IMG/VR virus record: IMGVR_UViG_3300037628_000424
Location: 1-24,402 of that record
Length of the DNA stretch: 24,402 nucleotides
Reading direction: 5' to 3' (one strand)
DNA from: a virus
Under the pieces are notes generated by a model. It had not been told where the DNA came from, ran no database searches, and saw only the letters and a list, made by a program, of their open reading frames with translations. Made by a program: the position numbers and the translations under genes. Below, piece after piece: positions 1-6,421 of this stretch (its first letter is position 1; every line of letters starts with the position of its first letter).

Positions 1-2
1 GA

Positions 3-152
3 TGGGTTTATGGAGAGAAATACGACGCTGAGAAGCGCATCCATCCTGACCTCGTGCCTTATGACGACCTCGGCACGTTGGAGCGGGATAAGGACGCTGT
101 GTTTGTCGCCCTCTGTGAGATCGCTAGGCTCTGGGTGAGGGAAGAGGAGTGA
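3..152 (+). CDS. RyR-domain protein, C-terminal fragment
   Basis: This is the 3' end of an open frame cut by the window edge; 49 residues are visible. It reads WVYGEKYD, then [10 protein letters not shown], then a hydrophobic helix ending LWVREEE. A Trp-x-x-Gly-x-x-x-D segment followed by HP-x-LVPY-x-x-L is the hallmark of the RyR domain (ryanodine receptor repeat), which occurs as a small stand-alone domain in phage and bacterial proteins of unknown role. The TGA stop overlaps the GTG start of the next gene. The family call rests on motif recognition; the N-terminus cannot be seen. Confidence 0.7.
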   Translation, partial: WVYGEKYDAEKRIHPDLVPYDDLGTLERDKDAVFVALCEIARLWVREEE

Positions 153-577
153 AACAGAAAGAATCAGGACAGTTGTGCACCCTCTATTACTTGGTCGCTC
201 GTTTGGCCGAAGCCGTGGGTGAGGCTCCCATCCGGAACAAGGTCTGGAGCCACAAGGTAGACGACAAGTGGTTCATCAAGATCAACGGACACCCTGAGAC
301 CGTCGATGGGATTCCCCCGTATTGCCTCTTTGTCGAGTTCGATGGCTACCCTGCGGGTTGCCTGACTCCTTTCGAGGGGAGTTTCGCTGCGGGATCCGCT
401 GCCAATGAGGACGAATTTATCAGGGTACTGAAAGAGAAACTGACGGGCCTGGGTGTCAACCTGGATGACCTCCGGGAAGTCGATGTGAGGGAGAAGGAGC
501 ATGAAGACCATCCGAGCTTGGCTGATCAAGGTGTTGACCCGGAGGATTGGGCCGAAAAGGAGGACCGGAATGGGTGA
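149..577 (+). CDS. Hypothetical protein, 142 aa
   Basis: The gene starts with GTG at 149, overlapping the upstream TGA, with GAGGGAAGAGG as ribosome binding site. The protein has an N-terminal helix, then an alternating aromatic/hydrophobic central part that looks like a small alpha/beta fold ([16 protein letters not shown]). The C-terminus is highly acidic ([13 protein letters not shown] to [10 protein letters not shown]). I do not recognise a family. Its context among small acidic, overlapping genes suggests a phage accessory protein. Confidence 0.8.
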   Translation: MKQKESGQLCTLYYLVARLAEAVGEAPIRNKVWSHKVDDKWFIKINGHPETVDGIPPYCLFVEFDGYPAGCLTPFEGSFAAGSAANEDEFIRVLKEKLTGLGVNLDDLREVDVREKEHEDHPSLADQGVDPEDWAEKEDRNG

Positions 578-974
578 TATCTACTACAAGGTTGTGCAAA
601 AGAGCGGGAGAAGCATGGTGTCCTGTTGCCCTCCGATGGGAGCCAAGGTCACCTACTGGAAGGACAAGTGGGCGCATCCTATCAATGGGACTATCGGACT
701 GCTCGTCTTCAACGATCTCCACAATGCGAAGGGCTGGAGTCATGGAGGCCGGGAGATTTGGGAGTGTGAAATCAAAGGGAAGGCCAAGGAGGTCAAGTAC
801 CTGGGCCAAGTGTCCAAGAAGATCGAGGTCTTCACATGGCCCGACGATCCAGCTGAACTCCGGGCCGGGATCTTGCGACGAGCAGCTCTGTGGGAAGACG
901 GAGGCTTCTGGATCACGGCTCCCTCGGGAACGCTGGCGGTCCAGGGCGTGAAGCTGCTGCGGAAGGTCGCATGA
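570..974 (+). CDS. Hypothetical protein, 134 aa
   Basis: I chose the ATG at 570 over the upstream ATG at 501 because AAGGAGG sits 7 nt before it and the longer form would overlap the previous gene deeply. It overlaps the end of the 149-577 gene by 8 nt. The protein ([13 protein letters not shown]...) is rich in beta-prone stretches and Trp residues, has a Cys pair early (SCCPP) and ends basic (VKLLRKVA). Its size and the pattern of an xxW-C-E-I strand followed by KEVKYLGQV resemble single-domain phage proteins. I recognise no catalytic motif. Confidence 0.8.
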   Translation: MGDIYYKVVQKSGRSMVSCCPPMGAKVTYWKDKWAHPINGTIGLLVFNDLHNAKGWSHGGREIWECEIKGKAKEVKYLGQVSKKIEVFTWPDDPAELRAGILRRAALWEDGGFWITAPSGTLAVQGVKLLRKVA

Positions 975-1180
975 AGATCACGATCAGCACCACGGTTATC
1001 ACCTTTGAGCCTCACGACGAGAAGCACAACAGGTTAGCCGTGAAGACACTGGCCGGGGTGTTGGATTGCTTCCCGCCGAAAGATGAGTCCGGTGAGCGAT
1101 TGATGACACGATTGGCCGGGATGGTGGAGTTGGCACAGGCCGTGAAGCACCTGGCGCAGCTCAAGGGAGGGGAATGTTAG
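971..1180 (+). CDS. Small hypothetical protein ending in a motif-encoded GEC tail
   Basis: The 69-aa gene begins at ATG 971 in an ATGA overlap with the gene upstream. The N-terminal half is a beta-hairpin type (MKITISTTVITFEP); the C-terminal half is a predicted helix (LAGMVELAQAVKHLAQLKG). The last three codons and the TAG stop are exactly the dispersed 12-mer GGGGAATGTTAG, so the protein ends Gly-Glu-Cys. The function is unknown. The tail is probably a by-product of the DNA motif and not a protein feature, although a C-terminal Cys could in principle matter. Confidence 0.78.
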   Translation: MKITISTTVITFEPHDEKHNRLAVKTLAGVLDCFPPKDESGERLMTRLAGMVELAQAVKHLAQLKGGEC

Positions 1181-1227
1181 GTCTAGCTTGAGCTTGCGAG
1201 TACAGACGTTTGTACGGGGAATGTTAG
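1169..1227 (+). repeat. Two copies of GGGGAATGTTAG (1169-1180, 1216-1227)
   Basis: The first copy provides the stop of the 971-1180 gene and the second lies in the intergenic gap. Between them is an imperfect palindrome, GTACAGACGTTTGTAC, at 1199-1214. Confidence 0.9.
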
Positions 1228-1242
1228 CCCCAGGTGGTGGAG

Positions 1243-1258
1243 TGTTTCATGTGAAACA
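1243..1258. promoter_or_regulatory. parS-like palindrome
   Basis: TGTTTCATGTGAAACA matches the chromosomal parS consensus TGTTTCACGTGAAACA at 15 of 16 positions. parS is the ParB/Spo0J loading site. It lies in a 90-bp gap just before the AGGAGG of the HAD gene. Alternatively it is an RNA hairpin (TGTTTC/GAAACA, 6 bp) next to that ribosome binding site. No ParA or ParB gene is visible in the window, so partition use would need one elsewhere on the element or from the host. Confidence 0.5.
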
Positions 1259-1270
1259 TAGGAGGATGAC

Positions 1271-1624
1271 GTGAAGCTGAAGATAGCGGTTGATTTCGAT
1301 GGAGTGATCCACAGGTACAGCAAGGGCTGGCACGATGGTACGGTATATGACCCACCCATGCCTGGATGCCGAGATGCCATGAAGCGGCTGAAGGAGCGCG
1401 GTCACAAGATCATCATCTTCACCACTCGCGGGAACGACAAGGGACTGAAAGAGGAAGCTGCGGAGTGGCTGAAGGAGCACGATATCCCGTATGACACGTT
1501 CCACAGCGGAGGTAAACCGCCAGCGCACGTTTACCTGGATGATCGGGCCTTACGCTTCACGGAATGGGAAAAGGCCTTCTTCGATATCCTTGAGATCGAG
1601 GAGAAAGAGGGGGAGAAGCTGTGA
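1271..1624 (+). CDS. HAD-superfamily phosphatase-like protein
   Basis: The 117-aa protein starts at GTG 1271 behind AGGAGGATGAC. Haloacid dehalogenase motifs are visible in order: motif I DFDGV (residues 8-12, nucleophile D8 and acid D10), motif II TTRG (51-54), a lysine at about 82 and motif IV YLDDRA (88-93). A cap domain is essentially absent. This size and the TTRG and YLDDRA pattern resemble compact phage HADs related to the phosphatase half of polynucleotide kinase/phosphatase. A small phosphate-ester hydrolase is the safe call; the substrate is unknown. It leads the 1271-2641 gene run and overlaps the next gene by GTGA. Confidence 0.85.
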   Translation: MKLKIAVDFDGVIHRYSKGWHDGTVYDPPMPGCRDAMKRLKERGHKIIIFTTRGNDKGLKEEAAEWLKEHDIPYDTFHSGGKPPAHVYLDDRALRFTEWEKAFFDILEIEEKEGEKL

Positions 1625-1854
1625 GCGTTCCTCAGACACTACTCCTACTTCTGTCGAAGCTGTCTCAAATCAAGGGTTACGCCGAGGGGATGCAGGAGGG
1701 CTTCAGTATGGCCCACCCGGAGAATTTGGACACCGCCCTCCTCTCCGAACACATAAACAAGGGACTGGCCCATCTCAATAACTTGATCGACGAAGCCCTG
1801 AAAATCGAACAAGAGTTGAGACTGGAACTCAGACAACGAGGAGAATCAATATGA
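1621..1854 (+). CDS. Small helical protein, 77 aa
   Basis: GTG 1621 overlaps the HAD stop (GTGA) and the 3' end overlaps the next start (ATGA), which places it firmly in one translationally coupled operon. Nearly the whole sequence is predicted amphipathic helix (LLLLSKLSQIKG; LNNLIDEALKIEQELRLELR), so a coiled-coil or helical bundle is likely. The function is unknown. Confidence 0.78.
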   Translation: MSVPQTLLLLLSKLSQIKGYAEGMQEGFSMAHPENLDTALLSEHINKGLAHLNNLIDEALKIEQELRLELRQRGESI

Positions 1855-2150
1855 ATGACGAACAAGAGATTTGGTATGGATTCTGTACCTACTGGACCGA
1901 CGAGTGGGATAGTCTGTCGGCCACGGAACCAGTGGAGGGTGAGGCAATCAGTCACGGTATCCCTTGCTGCCCGGAGTGTGGGTCCGTGGGCTATCAGATG
2001 ACCCTCCAGGACTGGAACGAGGGTATCGAGAAGTACGAAGCTGAAGGTCACGCTGGCTACGCCGCATTTATTGAGGGACTGAAGGAACAATGCAACGGGA
2101 AGCTGACTATCATGGAACTCTGGAAGCAGAGGACCGAAGGGGAAGGTTAG
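1851..2150 (+). CDS. Zinc-ribbon-like hypothetical protein, 99 aa
   Basis: ATG 1851 is in an ATGA overlap and preceded by AACGAGGAGA. A CCPEC motif followed by GSVGYQM near residue 42 looks like half of a zinc knuckle; a partner Cys lies about 40 residues later. The protein is acidic and rich in Trp and Tyr. Its last codons come from GGGGAAGGTTAG, a one-base variant of the dispersed 12-mer, giving the ending Gly-Glu-Gly instead of Gly-Glu-Cys. Confidence 0.78.
   Translation: MNDEQEIWYGFCTYWTDEWDSLSATEPVEGEAISHGIPCCPECGSVGYQMTLQDWNEGIEKYEAEGHAGYAAFIEGLKEQCNGKLTIMELWKQRTEGEG
2139..2150 (+). repeat. Variant motif GGGGAAGGTTAG
   Basis: One base (T to G) differs from the 12-mer, and it again supplies the stop codon of the gene it closes. 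Confidence 0.65.
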
Positions 2151-2158
2151 AACTGATT

Positions 2159-2641
2159 TTGAATCGAGAACTCGATCTCTTTGAAAAGAACGATCCCAAT
2201 TTCGTTGATGATCTCAAGAAAAGCAACGATCACGTTTGGAAGGTAGCTAAATGGTTACAGGGGAAAGGGTACGCCGTAACGGTTTTGCCTCTCCGGATCC
2301 GGGAAAAGATCGAGGATATGTCTCAGTTCTCCGACTCGGGAGATATTGAGATCAGGCAGCGCATCGAAGTAAAGCAACGGTTCTTGGATTTCCATGATAA
2401 AAGCTCATATCCATTTCCGACAGTCATTGTTGATGTTGCCCATGCCTGGGATAACGCGAGACCCAAGCCCTTCGCCTATATCATCACCAATAAGAGTTCG
2501 TCCTGCTGCCTCATGGTGAAGGGAGATACCAGGAAGCACTGGTCAAGAGTTGAAAAGATGGACACAAAGAAGCATCGAATGAGGACGTTCTATGAATGTC
2601 CGATCGAATACTGTGAGTTTTTCAGAGTGGGGGAATGTTAG
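2159..2641 (+). CDS. PD-(D/E)xK-like nuclease candidate
   Basis: The frame is open from ATG 2090. The first 20 codons of that version overlap the previous gene out of frame and look non-protein-like, so I prefer TTG 2159 (MNRELDLFEK); the start is uncertain. With that start, residues 60-72 read SGDIEIRQRIEVK. An Asp followed eight residues later by E-V-K is the catalytic pattern of PD-(D/E)xK nucleases, and it is preceded by a helix (VWKVAKWLQGKGYAVTVLP) as in that fold. A cleavage role in DNA processing or host defence is inferred. The end is GEC-stop from the 12-mer. Confidence 0.68.
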   Translation: MNRELDLFEKNDPNFVDDLKKSNDHVWKVAKWLQGKGYAVTVLPLRIREKIEDMSQFSDSGDIEIRQRIEVKQRFLDFHDKSSYPFPTVIVDVAHAWDNARPKPFAYIITNKSSSCCLMVKGDTRKHWSRVEKMDTKKHRMRTFYECPIEYCEFFRVGEC

Positions 2642-2668
2642 GGCATCATGCCCGGTAGGGAGTGTTAG
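2630..2668 (+). repeat. Two motif copies (2630-2641 exact; 2657-2668 AGGGAGTGTTAG)
   Basis: The first copy closes the nuclease gene. The second lies 27 bp further in the intergenic gap. GGGCATCATGCCC (2641-2653) between them is a short inverted repeat. Confidence 0.88.
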
Positions 2669-2707
2669 CAGAAGGTTCTCCAATCGGGCAAAAACGCGGA
2701 GGGTATT

Positions 2708-2980
2708 ATGAAAAAAATCGTGATCGTCATGGACAGGGGGGTTATTGATGCGAGGTACGACGATGGGACCGTGCTGCGCCAAGGAGAGGATACCGCTTTC
2801 CTCGGTCGGCTGGAGATCAACATGAAGGCCCACGGGGATCTCATGCCCGACAATCAGATCCGGGGCTTCCTCAATACAGTCGTGCTGCCTCAACTCGATC
2901 TTTTCTCTCGCCAGATTGAGACTGAAGTGATTGAGGAAGAGGAAGTGGCTTTGGAAGCTGAAGTTGGTCCAGCACCGTAA
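2708..2980 (+). CDS. Hypothetical protein, 90 aa
   Basis: ATG 2708 follows CGGAGGGTATT. The N-terminus is a clear beta strand (KKIVIVMDRGVI), followed by DARYDDGTVL, and the C-terminal 15 residues are acidic and low in complexity (EVIEEEEVALEAEVG). I recognise no family. Confidence 0.8.
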   Translation: MKKIVIVMDRGVIDARYDDGTVLRQGEDTAFLGRLEINMKAHGDLMPDNQIRGFLNTVVLPQLDLFSRQIETEVIEEEEVALEAEVGPAP

Positions 2981-2987
2981 CAACTTT

Positions 2988-3260
2988 ATGGCTACCATAG
3001 AGCTTTTTTTAGAGGAGCCTGGGTTCATGGGTTTGTTTCTTTTCGTGATCGCGCAGCTGTGCATGATGGTCGCTGCGGGAGTCGTCGGTTACATCATCGG
3101 GAGACACTATGAAACGACCGAAGTTGCCGAAGCCAGCGGACAACATCGAAGTGGCCGAGATGGAATTGAAGGTCGAGAAGGGATGGAAGTTGAACCCCTC
3201 AGCCTCTCAGGGGGCCATGTTGCAGGAGATCCAGAGCCTTCTCGAGCGGATCAAGCGTGA
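2988..3260 (+). CDS. Single-span membrane protein overlapping the next gene
   Basis: ATG 2988 opens a 90-codon frame. Residues 13-38 form a strong transmembrane helix (FLFVIAQLCMMVAAGVVGYI) followed by GRHYE. The last 50 codons overlap the 3109-3333 gene in another frame and are of biased, non-globular composition, so only the first half may be under selection. The start lies 8 nt after the upstream stop, and the ribosome binding site is weak. A small phage membrane protein is plausible; a lysis role is possible but unsupported. Confidence 0.55.
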   Translation: MATIELFLEEPGFMGLFLFVIAQLCMMVAAGVVGYIIGRHYETTEVAEASGQHRSGRDGIEGREGMEVEPLSLSGGHVAGDPEPSRADQA

Positions 3261-3333
3261 CGACACGAAGATCCGCCAGCTTGAGGAAATGAAGCGGATC
3301 AACTGGAAGGAGAATCCCGAAGGGGAATGTTAG
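3109..3333 (+). CDS. Small coiled-coil-like protein ending GEC
   Basis: ATG 3109 follows GGGAGACACT. The 74-aa protein starts basic and Pro-rich (MKRPKLPKPAD) and then forms a long charged helix (MLQEIQSLLERIKRDD to IRQLEEMKRI) typical of a coiled coil. It ends NPEGEC-stop, using an exact 12-mer. It shares 152 nt with the membrane-protein frame upstream. Confidence 0.72.
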   Translation: MKRPKLPKPADNIEVAEMELKVEKGWKLNPSASQGAMLQEIQSLLERIKRDDTKIRQLEEMKRINWKENPEGEC

Positions 3334-3389
3334 TCCAGCACCTAATATGGGGAATGTTAGCTCGTGATCGCCGCCAGAGGGAATGTTAG
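3322..3389 (+). repeat. Three motif copies (3322, 3349, 3378)
   Basis: There are two exact copies and one AGGGAATGTTAG copy, spaced 27 and 29 bp. The first is the stop of the preceding gene and the others fill the 78-bp gap before the next ribosome binding site. Confidence 0.9.
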
Positions 3390-3411
3390 TGTGGAGCCAC
3401 CAGGAGGATGA

Positions 3412-3618
3412 ATGACCAACCCAGGCCCGATTTGGAAATGTGAGTGTAGCGAGTGCAACTGCGAAGAAGCTGCCATCAAAGAAGATTTCGATATTGACGC
3501 GATTTGCGGTCCCTGCGGCCGGGGTGTCCATAGAGCAGAGAGAGAGCACCAAGCCAGCCTGGAGACCCGGAAGCGGATCAAAGAGGAGGAGCAAAAGCTG
3601 AAGGACCGGGAGGACTGA
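3412..3618 (+). CDS. Cys-rich zinc-binding-type protein, 68 aa
   Basis: ATG 3412 is placed by CCAGGAGGATGA. Cysteines occur as C-x-C-x2-C-x-C near residues 10-16 (CECSECNC) and C-x2-C at about 34-37 (CGPCGRGVH), consistent with one structural zinc. The C-terminal third is a charged helix (RKRIKEEEQKLKDRED). The function is unknown. The stop overlaps the next start as TGATG. Confidence 0.8.
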   Translation: MTNPGPIWKCECSECNCEEAAIKEDFDIDAICGPCGRGVHRAEREHQASLETRKRIKEEEQKLKDRED

Positions 3619-4178
3619 TGAAGAACCTTAAAGAGTACCGATTCAGGGATAAGGCCGGTTGGGGGGAAGGCCCCTGGCAGAGCGAACCGGACAAGATGCA
3701 ATGGATCGACGAGGAAACCGACCTCGATTGCCTCATGGTTCGAGGTCCACACGGCTCCTGGTGCGGTTATGTCGGAGTGATGGATGGTCACCCCTTCTAT
3801 GAAAAAGCCTATAACAACGACTCAGAGCCGACGATGTATGACCTGGACGTGCATGGAGGGGTCACTTTCACCGACGTGTGTCAGGACCACAACAAGGAGC
3901 ATGGAGTGTGCCACGTCCCTGCGGCCGGCCGATCAGATCACGTCTGGTGGATCGGCTTCGATTGCGCCCACGCCTGGGACTGGTCACCCAAGTTCGATGG
4001 GGATCCGCTCGGCGTAATTCCAGCACCTAGTCTCGGGGCCAAGGCCCGACACCTGTCCGACGCTGTCGATTTCGGTGGAGGCTTTGAAACCACCTACAAG
4101 GACCTCGACTACGTCCAGCAGGAGATCCGGTCACTGGCGCAGCAGATCAAAGCGGTCTACGACAAGGCGGTGATGTGA
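3618..4178 (+). CDS. Conserved phage protein of unknown function (GFDCAH type)
   Basis: The 186-aa protein contains the signature string seen in a very common phage hypothetical family: GYVGVMDGHPFY near residue 51, a VHGGVTFTD segment at about 79, WWIGFDCAHAWDW at about 110 and a C-terminal TYKDLDYVQQEIRSLAQQ helix. The conserved His, Asp and Cys residues suggest metal binding or catalysis, but no activity is known to me. It is one of the best indicators that this window is phage-derived. It overlaps the next gene by GTGA. Confidence 0.88.
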   Translation: MKNLKEYRFRDKAGWGEGPWQSEPDKMQWIDEETDLDCLMVRGPHGSWCGYVGVMDGHPFYEKAYNNDSEPTMYDLDVHGGVTFTDVCQDHNKEHGVCHVPAAGRSDHVWWIGFDCAHAWDWSPKFDGDPLGVIPAPSLGAKARHLSDAVDFGGGFETTYKDLDYVQQEIRSLAQQIKAVYDKAVM

Positions 4179-4582
4179 GCTATTACGTCGAAGATTACTA
4201 TGAGGTCTATAACGAGAAAACGGTACGGGCACGCGTCGAGCATATCTGTGATGCCTGTACCGAAAAGATCTCCATTGGTCACCTCTACACTCGTATTGGC
4301 ATCATCTTCGAGAAGGTCGCGGAAACCATCAAACGGTGTCTCCGCTGCCAGACCATCCACGTTCACATTCGCGGCCTGGATACAGGCGGGGACAGCTGGC
4401 CTGACGAGAAACTGAATTGTGGAGAGAACTACAAGGATCATTGGGGGGTTGACCCTCCGGAGGAGATCCAAGACCTAGCCTTCGTCACTCCAGATGAGGC
4501 ACAGAAGGTCTGTGAGACTCAGATCTACGTCGAGACAATCAACCAGGTGGTCAGACACGCCAAGGAGAGAAGGCCGAAATGA
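4175..4582 (+). CDS. Zinc-finger protein, 135 aa
   Basis: GTG 4175 overlaps the upstream TGA. Residues 23-60 carry HICDACTEKISIGHLYTR then CLRCQTIHVHI. This C-x2-C, I-x-x-G-x-x-Y, C-x2-C layout is common in small phage zinc-ribbon proteins, where the hairpin binds one zinc. The remainder is acidic with a C-terminal helix (INQVVRHAKERRPK). DNA- or protein-binding is possible; no enzymatic motif is seen. Confidence 0.85.
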   Translation: MSYYVEDYYEVYNEKTVRARVEHICDACTEKISIGHLYTRIGIIFEKVAETIKRCLRCQTIHVHIRGLDTGGDSWPDEKLNCGENYKDHWGVDPPEEIQDLAFVTPDEAQKVCETQIYVETINQVVRHAKERRPK

Positions 4583-4785
4583 GCATCGTCTACAAGTGCG
4601 AGAACTGCGGATTGATCATCGAGGACAGCAGCGAGGTCTACTCCATCGGCAAGAGGCATTGGGACAACATCGACCTCTGTTGGGACTGCTTCATGATGGC
4701 CCTCAACCTGGGTGATGGGAAGTATTTCGGATGGATGGGAGTCAAGAAGCACGTTATGAAACTACTGAAGGCGGCTACAGGATGA
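4579..4785 (+). CDS. Small zinc-ribbon protein, 68 aa
   Basis: ATG 4579 is in an ATGA overlap and AGGAGAGAAGGCCGAA precedes it. It has CENCG at residues 7-11 and CWDC at 34-37, a complete two-knuckle zinc ribbon, plus a short amphipathic C-terminus (VKKHVMKLLKAATG). The function is unknown. Confidence 0.82.
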   Translation: MSIVYKCENCGLIIEDSSEVYSIGKRHWDNIDLCWDCFMMALNLGDGKYFGWMGVKKHVMKLLKAATG

Positions 4786-5066
4786 GAACGAACGGAAGCA
4801 ACCCAAAGATCACTATTGACGTTGGTGGAGTCGCTGGAGGAACAAGAAACGTCCCCGATCAGATGGTGGGGGTCCTGTTCTCCGGGGTAAAGGGTGGAGC
4901 TGGTCCAACTCCAGAGAAGGACGAACTGATCTCAAAATTGTTCAGGATGAAGATCCACGTCGGCTGCTGCGGGAAGGAGTACACCTTCGACTTCACAACC
5001 TTCCCCCGTGAGGACCTCAAATGCGACTGTGGAGCGAAGGGCCGTTGGGTGGTCAAGTATGAGTAA
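4782..5066 (+). CDS. Hypothetical protein with C-terminal Cys cluster
   Basis: I chose ATG 4782 because it overlaps the upstream TGA and has GAAGGCGGCTACAGG before it. The N-terminal 40 residues are Gly-rich and probably flexible (VGGVAGGTRN, GVKGGAGPTP). The C-terminal part has VGCCGKEY, a strand (TFDFTTFPRED) and CDCGAKGRW, giving four Cys for one metal site. I recognise no family. Confidence 0.78.
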   Translation: MRTNGSNPKITIDVGGVAGGTRNVPDQMVGVLFSGVKGGAGPTPEKDELISKLFRMKIHVGCCGKEYTFDFTTFPREDLKCDCGAKGRWVVKYE

Positions 5067-5454
5067 GAACGTCAGGCTCTACCGCTTCTACAATCTGGAC
5101 AAGGAGAAGCGTGGGGAACCCTTTGCTGAGTGTGACCACCACATCGAAGCATTCAAGCGCGGAAGGAAACCAGCTGCCCCTCAACTGATCCTGGAGAAGA
5201 TCGCGGACGAGGCCCTATGGTCGTGCAATAAGTGTGACCACGAAGAGGCCGAGAGAACGGAGCGGCTCCGTAATTTCAAGGACAGTAGGACACAGAAGGA
5301 CCCCGTCTGGAATGTCGTAGTCAGGAATAGAGAGAAGTCTGGGATAGGGGTAAGCGTCCAGTCCGATGCCTGGTCCTACCGCGAGGACCTCTCAGATATC
5401 GACCAAGTGACCTACGAGATCATTGCCAAGACGAGGCCAGTGAGGGAAGCATGA
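5059..5454 (+). CDS. Hypothetical protein, 131 aa, zinc-knuckle type
   Basis: ATG 5059 overlaps the previous gene by 8 nt. The sequence begins with a strand (NVRLYRFYN), then ECDHHIEAF and LWSCNKCDHEEAE, a plausible Cys/His metal site. The C-terminal half (VWNVVVRNREKSGIGVSV) is strand-rich. The function is unknown. It ends in an ATGA overlap. Confidence 0.78.
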   Translation: MSKNVRLYRFYNLDKEKRGEPFAECDHHIEAFKRGRKPAAPQLILEKIADEALWSCNKCDHEEAERTERLRNFKDSRTQKDPVWNVVVRNREKSGIGVSVQSDAWSYREDLSDIDQVTYEIIAKTRPVREA

Positions 5455-5711
5455 GCGAACGAGCCTTCAAGTCCACAGCTCACCTTGAGGAAGGCTGGCA
5501 CGTCGAGTGGACCGGCTGGAAGCTGTGTTCGTCCTGGCCGATGAAGATGGGGGCCTGGTGGGGTGTCGGCCCAGACAATAAAACCTTCATTCAGGCCCGA
5601 TGTTGGGTTGGGGATGAGGAGGAGGATAGCAGCGTCCTGGGCCACGCCAAAGATGAATCACGGCTCCGACTCAGAATGTATATCTACGAGTCGTCGAGAG
5701 GGGAGTGTTAG
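5451..5711 (+). CDS. Hypothetical Trp-rich protein ending GEC
   Basis: ATG 5451 is in an ATGA overlap. The 86-aa protein has six or more Trp residues (WHVEWTGWKL, WPMKMGAWWGVG) in a compact beta-like pattern. It ends SSRGEC-stop, where the tail and stop come from GGGGAGTGTTAG, the G variant of the 12-mer. Confidence 0.78.
   Translation: MSERAFKSTAHLEEGWHVEWTGWKLCSSWPMKMGAWWGVGPDNKTFIQARCWVGDEEEDSSVLGHAKDESRLRLRMYIYESSRGEC
5700..5711 (+). repeat. Motif copy GGGGAGTGTTAG
   Basis: This copy supplies the stop of the preceding gene and, through its GGGGAG, may be part of the ribosome binding site for ATG 5714 just after it. Confidence 0.85.
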
Positions 5712-5713
5712 GG

Positions 5714-5926
5714 ATGCCTTCAGCTTCACTCGGAGTCTGTCCAGTGGACGACAAACACCAGGTCACCCAGATCAGCGCGTCCAGGGAAGGCTATCTGGAA
5801 TACTGCTGCCAGTGCGCAAAATGGCGAACAAAGATCGACCTACGGCCCATCCGCGCCGAGTTGAGGGCAATGGGAGTCGATCCGGACGCGGGAGTGTTAG
5901 CAAAGCGTCAGTGTGGGGAATGTTAG
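5714..5926 (+). CDS. Small Cys-containing protein with two motif copies in its coding sequence
   Basis: The start is taken at ATG 5714, 2 nt after the motif; a GTG inside the motif (5705) is also in frame. The 70-aa product has a YCCQCAKW cysteine cluster near residue 32. Two copies of the dispersed motif lie in the last 40 nt. The first is read as Gly-Val-Leu-Ala and the second as Gly-Glu-Cys-stop, so the same DNA word is used in two reading frames within one gene. Confidence 0.7.
   Translation: MPSASLGVCPVDDKHQVTQISASREGYLEYCCQCAKWRTKIDLRPIRAELRAMGVDPDAGVLAKRQCGEC
5889..5926 (+). repeat. Two motif copies (CGGGAGTGTTAG 5889; exact 5915)
   Basis: The spacing is 26 bp; both lie inside the end of the 5714-5926 gene. 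Confidence 0.88.
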
Positions 5927-5939
5927 GACTAGATACGCC

Positions 5940-6149
5940 ATGAAACCAGCCTGGGTGAAGTGGATCATTGACACGTTCAAAACCGACGAGATGCGCTACG
6001 AGGTCAGAGCCACGAACGCAGAGGGAAAGGACTTTGTCGTCGGTTGGTCTTCGCTGCGCAGCGGGGGGACCCCTATGAGCATCGTCAAAGAGCATCCAGA
6101 CTGGCACTCGCCCATCGTTATTGACACTAAAGAGGGAGTATTGGGATGA
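5940..6149 (+). CDS. Hypothetical protein, 69 aa
   Basis: ATG 5940 follows a motif-derived stop by 14 nt with only a weak ribosome binding site. The protein reads MKPAWVKWIIDTFKTDEMRY onward, with a central strand pair (DFVVGWSSL) and PIVIDTKEGVLG at the end. The terminal AGGGAGTATTGG resembles a decayed copy of the 12-mer. It overlaps the next gene by ATGA. The function is unknown. Confidence 0.7.
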   Translation: MKPAWVKWIIDTFKTDEMRYEVRATNAEGKDFVVGWSSLRSGGTPMSIVKEHPDWHSPIVIDTKEGVLG

Positions 6150-6421
6150 CTGACGGAGATAGACCTCTCAACAACGATTGGGTCCTGGGACCCGAGCCAC
6201 TGGACCTCTGGGAAGCTGCCTTCTCCTGGGGCCGGGGGATGGAGCCGTACCGGGGGACACAGAGGGGGAATGTTAGATCCAGCAATACGGGGACTGTTAG
6301 ATCTCGACTGCCCAGATGCCCGTTCTGCGGTGCACCGACCAAATGGATCCGCGACAAGCTGTTCTGCCGCGATTGTGGCTACTTCGAGTCCTGCTGCGAC
6401 GGTGGGAAAGAGGCACTATGA
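6146..6421 (+). CDS. Zinc-ribbon protein with motif-encoded linker
   Basis: ATG 6146 is in an ATGA overlap. The 91-aa protein has a Trp-rich N-terminal part and a C-terminal zinc ribbon (CPFCGAP at about 58-64, CRDCGY at about 74-79). Between them, residues 41-53 read GNVRSSNTGTVRS, which is two dispersed motifs 24 bp apart read through in frame. The motif therefore sits at a domain boundary without breaking the gene. Confidence 0.78.
   Translation: MTDGDRPLNNDWVLGPEPLDLWEAAFSWGRGMEPYRGTQRGNVRSSNTGTVRSRLPRCPFCGAPTKWIRDKLFCRDCGYFESCCDGGKEAL
6265..6300 (+). repeat. Two motif copies (6265 exact; 6289 GGGGACTGTTAG) inside a gene
   Basis: The copies are 24 bp apart, which keeps the reading frame open. 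They encode GNVR and GTVR. Confidence 0.85.

Noticed and set aside
5700-5720. The ATG/GTG inside the 12-mer as a general start codon (M-L-x peptides)
   Set aside because: The GGGG would be too close to the start to act as a ribosome binding site, and frames begun there are mostly short or non-protein-like.
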